This document shows, piece after piece, positions 6,336 to 13,211 of a stretch of 13,211 nt of DNA (position 1 is the stretch's first letter; the number at the start of each line of letters is the position of its first letter). The DNA is from Deinococcus aquaedulcis. GTDB lineage: Bacteria > Deinococcota > Deinococci > Deinococcales > Deinococcaceae. Position numbers and translations under genes: made by a program. The stretch lies in assembly GCF_019693445.1 (NCBI RefSeq), contig NZ_JAHRBL010000039.1, positions 1 through 13,211 on the forward strand, given 5' to 3'. The notes beneath the pieces were generated by a model. That model saw nothing but the letters and a program-made list of their open reading frames with translations. It was not told where the DNA came from and did no database searches.

Positions 6336-7856
6336 TTACAGCACCAGCAGGATGGGCTGTTCCAGGGTGGCGGCCACCTGGGCCAGGAACTGTGCGGCGC
6401 GGGTGGTGTCCACGTCGCCGTTCAGGCTCAGGGTGGCGCGTCCGCCCTCGCTGCGCCCCACGCTGAGGGTCACAGTCTGGGGGTAGTGCAGGTCGTCCAA
6501 GTCCAGGGCGGCGGCGTCCACCACCAGCAGGTCAGGCGTGCCGTCAAAGGTGGTGTCCAGAGCGGCCACGGCGTCGCGCAGGCTGCCGCTGCCCACCGTG
6601 TGGGTGCGACCCTGACCGTCCAGGGCCACGCTGCTCAGGCCCAGGGTGTCGGCGTGGCGCTGCGCGGCGCGGGCCACCAGCAGACCCAGGGGCAGTTCGC
6701 TCGACAGCGCGCGGCTGACCTGACCGCGCAGATCGTGCAGGGCGGCGACATCGGCGCTGCGGCGCAGGTAGGCGCCGAACCACACGCTGCCAGCGGGGGT
6801 GCCAGTGGGCGCGGAAACGGGGGCCGGCATGGGGGCGGGCTGGGCGGCGGGCTCGGGCTGGGCCGCCACTTCGGGCATGGTGGGCGCGGCCACCGGCTCG
6901 GGCATGGGGGCCGGTTCGGCCACGGGCGCGGGGGGAGTATCCACCACCGGCTCGGGCTCGGCCACGGCGGGCGCGGCGACCACAGGCTCACTGATGACAG
7001 GCTCGCTGACCACAGGCGCCGGGGCCTCAACGACGGGGGCCGGGGTGGGCTCGGGCGTGTGGACCGGCTCGGGCTGTGCGACCTCGGCCTGGGCAGCCAC
7101 AGGCTGGAAGGCCGGGGTGGGCTCGGGCATGGGGGCCGGCGTTTCGATCACCGGGGCGGGGGCAGCGGGCGCGGCGGCCACAGGGGCCGGTGTAGGGGCT
7201 GGGGCCACGGGCGCCACGGGTTCCGGGGTGGGGGCCGGCTGGGCCGCTTCGGGCTGTGCGGGCTTCTGATACAGGCGCGAGAGCAGGCTGCTCAGGCCGC
7301 CAGCAGCGGCGGGCGCGGCGGGGGGCGGCGTGACCGGCGCCGGGGCGGGCTCGGGCATGGGCGCCTGCGCGGCGGGCATCACCGGCTCGGGCATCGGGGC
7401 GCTCACGGCCGGGGCCACGGGCGCGGGGATGGGCTCGGGCATGGGGGCCGGGGCCGCTGCCGCCGGGGTCACCTCGGGCTCGTCGTCCAGTTCGAACTCG
7501 GTGTCCTCGTCGAGGTTGCTGGGGGCCGGGGTGGCCGGCACCTCGGGCGAGGCCGTACGGGTCTGCTCCACAAAGGCCGTCAGGTCGGTGTCCACGCCCG
7601 CGCGGCTGAGCATGTCGGCGTTCATGCCGGCCTGATTCAGCATGGCGGCGCTGGGCACTTCTTCGCCGTTCCAGTCGGGCGGGGGCAGGTCCACCGGGGT
7701 GTCGGGCGGATCTTCCTCGCCGGACATGACGCGGGACAGGTAATTCAGGATGTCCTGTTCCACGATCTGGCCGCCTGCACCGGAGCCTTGAATCTTCTGC
7801 CAGTCAATCCCGTTCGCTTCTGCCAGAACCTTGGCAAGCGGCGCAATCCGTTCCAT
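6336..7856 (-). CDS. E3-binding-domain protein with Pro/Ala linker and degenerate E2 acyltransferase-like C-terminus
   Basis: 506 aa. Residues 4-40 form a peripheral-subunit-binding domain (IAPLAKVLAEANGIDWQKIQ, then GSGAGGQIVEQDIL), the module by which 2-oxoacid dehydrogenase E2 proteins hold E3 or E1. Residues ~105-355 are a Pro/Ala/Glu linker with five PMPEP repeats (138, 154, 166, 242, 317), interrupted by a short amphipathic island GGLSSLLSRLYQK (186-198). A second non-linker segment lies at 67-98. Residues ~366-506 resemble the E2 catalytic (CAT-like) domain: SADVAALHDLRGQV, QTVTLSVGR (460-468), and a C-terminus ending EQPILLVL. The catalytic HRxxDG is not present; the aligned stretch reads LSLNGDVDTTRAAQFL (476-491). 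There is no lipoyl domain. It therefore looks like a non-catalytic E3BP/protein X-like scaffold. Start ATG has AAAGGGGG 6 nt upstream. Domain 1 is confident, the C-terminal assignment moderate. Confidence 0.78.
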   Translation of the reverse strand: MERIAPLAKVLAEANGIDWQKIQGSGAGGQIVEQDILNYLSRVMSGEEDPPDTPVDLPPPDWNGEEVPSAAMLNQAGMNADMLSRAGVDTDLTAFVEQTRTASPEVPATPAPSNLDEDTEFELDDEPEVTPAAAAPAPMPEPIPAPVAPAVSAPMPEPVMPAAQAPMPEPAPAPVTPPPAAPAAAGGLSSLLSRLYQKPAQPEAAQPAPTPEPVAPVAPAPTPAPVAAAPAAPAPVIETPAPMPEPTPAFQPVAAQAEVAQPEPVHTPEPTPAPVVEAPAPVVSEPVISEPVVAAPAVAEPEPVVDTPPAPVAEPAPMPEPVAAPTMPEVAAQPEPAAQPAPMPAPVSAPTGTPAGSVWFGAYLRRSADVAALHDLRGQVSRALSSELPLGLLVARAAQRHADTLGLSSVALDGQGRTHTVGSGSLRDAVAALDTTFDGTPDLLVVDAAALDLDDLHYPQTVTLSVGRSEGGRATLSLNGDVDTTRAAQFLAQVAATLEQPILLVL

Positions 7857-7862
7857 TCATTT

Positions 7863-7885
7863 CCCCCTTTGTGCGGCCCATTGTA
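7863..7885 (-). promoter_or_regulatory. Promoter -10 (TACAAT) and strong Shine-Dalgarno for the E3-binding-domain gene
   Basis: Minus strand: TACAAT (7885-7880) is a 5/6 match to the -10 consensus. AAAGGGGG (7870-7863) is a ribosome site 6 nt before the ATG at 7856. A start about 7 nt after the -10 would give a short leader of under 20 nt. No clear -35 is seen at the expected distance. Confidence 0.5.
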
Positions 7886-8127
7886 AGGGACGCGGGCATG
7901 GCAGCGGGGCGCGCCGTGGGCGCCCGCACGGGGCCCAGAGCAGCGCTTCCAACCTCAGCATGTCTGTTAGGGTGCCTGCCCAGCTCTGACAGCCTTCTTT
8001 CATGTGGCGTTCATGCCGCGTCCCTCGGTGGGGGGTGTGCCGCGTGTCCCTGTGTGCCTTTGGGCGCGGGTGGTACCCTACGGGGCGTTTGACGCGCCCC
8101 CTGCCCAGCAGCGAGCGGCGCCTCAGC

Positions 8128-8132
8128 AGGAG
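8128..8132 (+). promoter_or_regulatory. Shine-Dalgarno site setting the leucine dehydrogenase-like start
   Basis: AGGAG is placed 9 nt before ATG 8142. It decides this start over the in-frame upstream ATG at 8004, whose extra 46 residues have no family counterpart. Confidence 0.7.
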
Positions 8133-8141
8133 CGAAAGACT

Positions 8142-9787
<1,646 letters not shown>

Positions 9788-9795
9788 CAGGGGGC

Positions 9796-9835
9796 CGCCG
9801 CCAGCCCTCAAGCCGGTAGAAGGGGGGTGGCGGCG
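9796..9835 (+). terminator. Possible terminator hairpin after udk
   Basis: CGCCGCCA (9796-9803) pairs perfectly with TGGCGGCG (9828-9835), with inner CCCT/AGGG-type pairing possible. It begins 8 nt after the udk stop, but no T-run follows, so it is a weak rho-independent candidate. Confidence 0.35.
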
Positions 9836-9855
9836 TCAACGTTGGCCTTGGCGGG

Positions 9856-9965
9856 CCCCTGGCCCCAGGGGAGACCGGCCTCCCCACGGCACTCTGGGCG
9901 CCCCGCTGCCCCTGCCCGCGCCTTTGGATGGATGCCTGCTGCCGGATGCGGCGGGCATCATGATG
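9856..9965. repeat. Cluster of inverted repeats between udk and the DUF5693 gene
   Basis: The 230-nt gap 9788-10017 has no convincing gene. Within it are CCCCTGG/CCAGGGG arms (9856-9862 and 9865-9871), a 12-bp stem with two G-U pairs (9931-9942 with 9948-9959, 5-nt loop), and the palindrome CATCATGATG (9956-9965). They may end the upstream transcript or form structure; no function can be assigned. Confidence 0.4.
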
Positions 9966-10011
9966 TGCTGCCCAGAAAGCCCCGCGCCTCCCGCCCCTTT
10001 CACCCGACCTT

Positions 10012-10017
10012 TAGGAT
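10012..10017 (+). promoter_or_regulatory. Candidate -10 element (TAGGAT) for leaderless DUF5693-csaB transcript
   Basis: TAGGAT fits TANNNT and ends 6 nt before the GTG at 10024. There is no Shine-Dalgarno site. This spacing argues for GTG 10024 over the in-frame GTG at 10018, which would lie directly against the -10. Confidence 0.45.
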
Positions 10018-10023
10018 GTGCCT

Positions 10024-11880
10024 GTGACCCAGCCCGCCCCTGCCCCCTCTGCGCCCCGGCCGCCCGGCCCGGAATTGCCGCCCGCCACGCGGCACCCGTG
10101 GACGCCCCTGCTGCTGGGCGTGCTGCTGCTGTCCCTGATTCCCACTGTGCTGCTGGCCTACGCGCGCGTGACCCACGAGCAGTCGCAGAAAACGGCCGCG
10201 CTGGTCATGGATTACCCGGCGGTGGCCGCGCAGGCCCGCCGCTTTGGCCTGGACCCCGAAGCCCTGCTTTCGCGCTACCAGAAGCTGGGCGTGAACGGGG
10301 TGGGACTGTACGAGGACGTGATTGGCAACCTCGTGCAGCGCGGCGAGGTGATTCTGAAAACCGGCGCCGACCTGCTGGCCGATGTGCCGGGCGCCCCGGT
10401 CAAAGCCCAGAACGTCTACCTGCGTTCGGTGGTGCCGGGCGCGGCTGAGGCCCTGCCCGCGCGCTACACCATTCCTACCCGCACGGTGCAGTTTGGGGGC
10501 CAGACCTGGGTGGAGTGGCCCACCGACCCCACCTTCCTGCCCACCGGCCCCAACCGCGAACTGCTGTCTCGCCTGCAGGCGCGGGGCCTGACTGTGGTGT
10601 ACCGCCCCTACGCCGACGACGCCCTGCGCGAACCCGGCGCCGACTGGCCCGACGTGCCGTTCGTGCTGTTCAACGGCGACGAGGTGATTGGCGCGCGCAC
10701 GCCTGAGCTGCTGGCCAAGATCAACGAACGCCTGGGGGGGCGCCTGCCGGCCCTGATTGAAGGCAACCCGCAAAGGGGCCTGGACACCCTGGTCGCCACG
10801 CACGGTGCGGCGCGCACCTTCAGCGTGAACCCGTCGTGGCAAAACCGCCTGGACCCCGCGACCCTGGCCAGCAAGTACAACCTCGCGGCGCGCGAGCGCT
10901 CCATGCGCCTGCTGTACCTGCGCCCCTACCCCACCATTAATGAAACCGAGGCCCTGCTGACCCGCACCACCCAGCTGCTGCAGGCCTCTGGCGTGCGGGT
11001 GACGCAGCCGGTGATTGCTCCCTTTGAGGAAAACAGCCTGCTGCGCGCCCTGAGCCTGCTGGGCCCGCTGGCGGCGCTGCTGCTGCTGGGCCTGAGCCTG
11101 CCGCTGCCCCGCCTGGGGCTGCTGGCGGCGGCCGGCACGGCGGCGCTAGCCTTTGCACTGAACAAGCTTGACCCCTTTGCCAGTACCGCCCTGATCGCCG
11201 CCGTGACCTTTCCGGCGCTGGGGCTGGTGCTGCGCCGCCACCGCGTCACCGACTGGTTTCTGGCCACGGGCCTGAGCCTCGCCGGGGTGCTGTTTGTTTC
11301 GGCGCTGGGGGCCAACAAGGACAGCGTGCTGGGCCTGGAACCGTTCCGGGGCGTGGGCCTGACCCTGCTGCTGCCCCTGGTGCTGGTGGCCCTGAGCTTC
11401 CTGCCGCGCCAGGACCTGCGCCAGACCGCCCGCGACATCTACAACGCGCCCATCAAGCTGGGCGACGTGGTGGTCATGGGCCTGGGGCTGGCGGTGTTCG
11501 CGCTGGTGTTCCTACGCCGGGGCAACGCCACCGGGGCCAGCGTGAGTGACACCGAAGCCAAGCTGCGCCAGGACCTGCAAGACAGCCTCGTGCGCCCGCG
11601 CTTCAAGGAACTCGCTGGGCACCCGCTGGCCCTGGTGGGCCTGAGCGGCGTGCTGCCGGGGTACTTCAGCGCCCTGCTGATTCTGGGCGGCGTGGTGGGG
11701 CAGGCCAGCATTCTCAACACCTTCTCGCACTTTCACACGCCGCTGCTGATCAGCGCCCAGCGCTGCTTCCTGGGGCTGGGTGCGGGCCTCATTGCTGGTC
11801 TGGTGGCCATCTGGGCCGTGAAAGCGGCCCTGCGGCTGTGGCAAACCTGGGGCCAGCGCCCCCGGCCGGTGCAGGCATGA
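10024..11880 (+). CDS. DUF5693 family integral membrane protein, csaB partner
   Basis: 618 aa from GTG 10024. Positions: a Pro-rich cytoplasmic N-tail (1-25), one membrane helix at about 28-47 (TPLLLGVLLLSLIPTVLLAY), and a large soluble domain to about 335 containing RYQKLGVNGVGLYED (84-98) and RLLYLRPYPTINETE (295-309). Then come about eight hydrophobic segments from ~340 to ~603, with a conserved-looking loop RPRFKELAGHPLALVG (524-539). No enzymatic motif is recognised. The family is known to be encoded beside csaB in S-layer bacteria. The architecture (many C-terminal helices and an exported domain) would suit a membrane step in making or exporting the pyruvylated wall polysaccharide. That role is inference. 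Its TGA overlaps the csaB ATG (ATGA, 11877-11880). Confidence 0.83.
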   Translation: MTQPAPAPSAPRPPGPELPPATRHPWTPLLLGVLLLSLIPTVLLAYARVTHEQSQKTAALVMDYPAVAAQARRFGLDPEALLSRYQKLGVNGVGLYEDVIGNLVQRGEVILKTGADLLADVPGAPVKAQNVYLRSVVPGAAEALPARYTIPTRTVQFGGQTWVEWPTDPTFLPTGPNRELLSRLQARGLTVVYRPYADDALREPGADWPDVPFVLFNGDEVIGARTPELLAKINERLGGRLPALIEGNPQRGLDTLVATHGAARTFSVNPSWQNRLDPATLASKYNLAARERSMRLLYLRPYPTINETEALLTRTTQLLQASGVRVTQPVIAPFEENSLLRALSLLGPLAALLLLGLSLPLPRLGLLAAAGTAALAFALNKLDPFASTALIAAVTFPALGLVLRRHRVTDWFLATGLSLAGVLFVSALGANKDSVLGLEPFRGVGLTLLLPLVLVALSFLPRQDLRQTARDIYNAPIKLGDVVVMGLGLAVFALVFLRRGNATGASVSDTEAKLRQDLQDSLVRPRFKELAGHPLALVGLSGVLPGYFSALLILGGVVGQASILNTFSHFHTPLLISAQRCFLGLGAGLIAGLVAIWAVKAALRLWQTWGQRPRPVQA

Positions 11881-12848
11881 GGGTCACGGTCAGCGGGTAC
11901 TACGGCTTTGGCAACACGGGCGACGAGGCGATTGCCCTGGCGATCACGCGCGAGCTGCGCAAGTACGGCGCCGCGCCGCTGCTGCTGTCCAACACCCCGG
12001 AGGACACGGCGCGCCTGTACGACTGCGAAAGCGAGCCGCGCATGCAGCCCGGCGCGGTGCTGCGGGCCCTGCGGCGCTCGGAGGTGCTGTTTTCAGGCGG
12101 CGGCGGCCTGCTGCAGGACAAGACGAGCGCGCGCACCCTGACCTATTACCTGGCGGTGATCCGCCTGGCAAAGGTGCTGAGAAAGCGCGTGGTGGTGTTC
12201 AACCAGAGCGTGGGCCCCCTCAGCCCCCAGGGCGGGCGCAAGGTGGCGGCGGCTCTCCGGGGCGTGACGGTGATCGTGCGCGACCAGGGCAGCGTGGACA
12301 CCCTGGCCACCCTGGGGGTGCGCGCCGAACTGGGCGGCGACCCGGCGCTGCTGCTCTCGCCCACGCCCGGCGTGACGCGTGACCTGCAGCGGGTGGTGGT
12401 GGCCCCACGCGGCGACGTGACCGAGGCCACCGAGCGCCTGCGCGGGGTGGTGGCGCAGCTGAAGGCCGGCGGGCGTCACGTGATCGCCCTGAGCTTTATG
12501 CCCGACCACGACGACGAGGCGGCCCACAGCCTGGGGGCTGACGAGGTGCTCAGCACCCGCGATCCCCAGGTGGCCCTGGACACCATTGCGGGCAGCGGCT
12601 TTGTCATCGGCGTGCGCCTGCACGCGGTGATTCTGGCGGCGGCCAGCGGCACGCCCTTTTCGGGCATTGCCTACGACCCTAAGGTGCAGGGCTTCTGCGC
12701 CGATGCAGGCGCCGCCAGCCACCCCATCGCCCTGAATCCCGACCAGGTGGCCGACCAGGCCCTTCGCCGCGTGCTGCCCGACTGGAACGCGGTGGAGGAC
12801 ATGCGCCTGCGCGCGGCGCAGAGTTTTAGCCGGGCGCTGGGGAGGTAG
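11877..12848 (+). CDS. csaB: Polysaccharide pyruvyltransferase CsaB
   Basis: 323 aa, close to the usual CsaB length. Motifs: GYYGFGNTGDEAI (7-19), LFSGGGGLLQDKTS (71-84), VVFNQSVGPLS (106-116), IVRDQGS (133-139), GGDPALLL (153-160), ALSFMPDHDD (204-213), GVRLHAVILAAASG (245-258) and GIAYDPKVQGF (263-273). CsaB transfers a pyruvyl ketal from phosphoenolpyruvate onto the secondary cell-wall polysaccharide, creating the ligand for SLH domains that anchor S-layer proteins. The start at 11877 is preferred over the in-frame 11838 because it gives the canonical N-terminus MRVTVSGYYG and a 4-nt overlap with the membrane gene, suggesting translational coupling. Deinococcus-Thermus S-layer proteins carry SLH domains, so the role fits the inferred host. 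Confidence 0.95.
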   Translation: MRVTVSGYYGFGNTGDEAIALAITRELRKYGAAPLLLSNTPEDTARLYDCESEPRMQPGAVLRALRRSEVLFSGGGGLLQDKTSARTLTYYLAVIRLAKVLRKRVVVFNQSVGPLSPQGGRKVAAALRGVTVIVRDQGSVDTLATLGVRAELGGDPALLLSPTPGVTRDLQRVVVAPRGDVTEATERLRGVVAQLKAGGRHVIALSFMPDHDDEAAHSLGADEVLSTRDPQVALDTIAGSGFVIGVRLHAVILAAASGTPFSGIAYDPKVQGFCADAGAASHPIALNPDQVADQALRRVLPDWNAVEDMRLRAAQSFSRALGR

Positions 12849-12853
12849 CGGGA

Positions 12854-12901
12854 AGCAGGGCGCGGGACGCGGGGAACAGCCCTGGCGTCCCGCGCCTTGC
12901 T
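12854..12901 (+). terminator. Long GC-rich hairpin after csaB
   Basis: A 17-bp stem (12854-12870 with 12885-12901) has one mismatch and a 14-nt loop, starting 5 nt after the csaB stop. No T-run follows. It is probably the operon terminator or a 3'-end stabilising structure. Confidence 0.6.
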
Positions 12902-12947
12902 GGTTCCGCCGAACACAGTGCCGCAGCGGGACAAGTCGCTCATCAGG

Positions 12948-12988
12948 AGTCGGGTTCTTCCGCTCTTGAAGAACAGAAGAACCCGACT
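12948..12988. repeat. Perfect 13-bp inverted repeat with alternative pairing
   Basis: AGTCGGGTTCTTC (12948-12960) and its exact complement (12976-12988) flank a 15-nt spacer. The inner GTTCTTC (12954-12960) can instead pair with GAAGAAC (12968-12974), so two mutually exclusive stems are possible. No U-run follows on either strand. Function unknown. Confidence 0.6.
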
Positions 12989-12997
12989 GGAGGGGCT

Positions 12998-13011
12998 TGC
13001 AGAGCTCTGCA
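12998..13011. repeat. Perfect 14-bp palindrome
   Basis: TGCAGAGCTCTGCA is fully self-complementary, with no spacer. It may be a protein-binding site, or remnant sequence near a mobile-element boundary. No gene is recognised in the surrounding 12902-13115 interval. Confidence 0.5.
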
Positions 13012-13088
13012 GCAGAGAAGGTAGAACGGGGACGGAGAGGTGTGGACGCACCGAAGTGCAGAGGCGGTCGCGGATCATCCGGAAGCCG

Positions 13089-13127
13089 TATCATACAAAT
13101 TTGAAGTATAGTTAGTGTATCAAAGCG
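13089..13127. other. AT-rich junction segment
   Basis: This ~39-nt stretch (TATCATAC, AAATTTG, TATAGT, TAGTGTATC) is strikingly AT-rich against the GC-rich background. It lies just before the transposase-like open frame and may hold its promoter and the terminal region of an insertion sequence. The exact element end cannot be set because only one side is visible. Confidence 0.45.
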
Positions 13128-13130
13128 ATC

Positions 13131-13211
13131 ATTCCTCTGAAGCACTTAGATGAAGACGAACTGCTGCGTCGTCAACGCCAAGCCTCAACCGCCGACGAGC
13201 GTGATCGTTGG
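13131..13211 (+). CDS. Transposase N-terminus, IS630-like (partial, runs off window)
   Basis: The frame is open from 13116 to the window end and reads PLKHLDEDELLRRQRQ then ASTADERDRW from 13134. This is a charged helical N-terminus followed by ERDRW, resembling the start of the helix-turn-helix region of IS630-type transposases. No ATG, GTG or TTG exists in this frame after the TAG at 13113-13115. The start is therefore either a rare ATT (13131) or ATC codon, a CTG (13137), or the copy is 5'-damaged or frameshifted. The coordinate 13131 is provisional. The call rests on pattern memory over only 27 codons. Confidence 0.45.
   Translation, partial: MPLKHLDEDELLRRQRQASTADERDRW

Noticed and set aside
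6252..7886. Long plus-strand ORF (544 codons), Gly/His/Arg-rich, opposite the E3-binding-domain gene
   Set aside because: It is the antisense shadow of the Pro/Ala-rich linker. Composition follows from the repeated GGCTCGGGCATGGG-type DNA, and the minus-strand frame has real domains, a ribosome site and a terminator.
8004..8141. Upstream in-frame extension of the dehydrogenase-like gene
   Set aside because: Not family-like, and AGGAG is correctly placed for ATG 8142.
12093..13145. 350-codon minus-strand ORF across csaB and its downstream hairpins
   Set aside because: Shadow of csaB; it crosses the strong hairpin and the AT-rich junction, and no family is recognised.

Overview
The window looks like chromosomal DNA from a Deinococcus-type bacterium. 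The evidence is a 16S rRNA 3' end with the CCTCCTTTCT tail, GC-rich coding DNA with mostly G/C third codon positions, a CarD-type RNA polymerase regulator, a DUF5693 + CsaB cell-envelope pair, and several starts that look leaderless (TANNNT, then 6 nt, then the start codon). This taxon is inferred from gene content and signals, not from a database search.

Layout. (1) 1-169: the last ~52 nt of a 16S rRNA, closed at once by a strong rho-independent terminator, so no 23S, 5S or tRNA is linked downstream. A second hairpin follows and serves as terminator for the convergent carD gene (176-688, minus). (2) 689-935: a gap holding a possible tiny minus-strand transcription unit. (3) 936-4646, minus: a four-gene osmoprotectant (glycine betaine/choline-type) ABC transporter operon in the order binding protein, permease, ATPase, permease, with every junction overlapping by 4 nt. 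(4) 4765-5070, minus: a stand-alone Lrp/AsnC ligand-binding (RAM) domain. It is divergent from (5) 5157-6230, plus: a two-domain siroheme-decarboxylase-like protein of the AhbA/AhbB or NirDL type. (6) A bidirectional terminator at 6295-6326, then 6336-7856, minus: an E3-binding-domain protein with a very long Pro/Ala linker and a degenerate E2 acyltransferase-like C-terminus. (7) 8142-9787, plus: a leucine-dehydrogenase-like protein lacking the expected catalytic lysine, overlapping by 4 nt with uridine kinase (udk). (8) 10024-12848, plus: a DUF5693 membrane protein overlapping by 4 nt with csaB, which encodes a cell-wall polysaccharide pyruvyltransferase that makes anchors for SLH-domain S-layer proteins. 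(9) 12849-13211: several inverted repeats, an AT-rich patch, and the start of an open frame that resembles an IS630-type transposase and runs off the window.

Most genes are ordinary for the lineage. The least ordinary part is the divergent pair at 6336-9176. Both members descend from enzymes of branched-chain amino/keto-acid oxidation (a 2-oxoacid dehydrogenase E2 and leucine dehydrogenase), and both appear to have lost key catalytic residues while staying as intact, full-length open frames. Other points of interest are the two-domain siroheme-decarboxylase-like gene in an apparently aerobic lineage, the unlinked 16S gene, and the repeated leaderless-promoter pattern.
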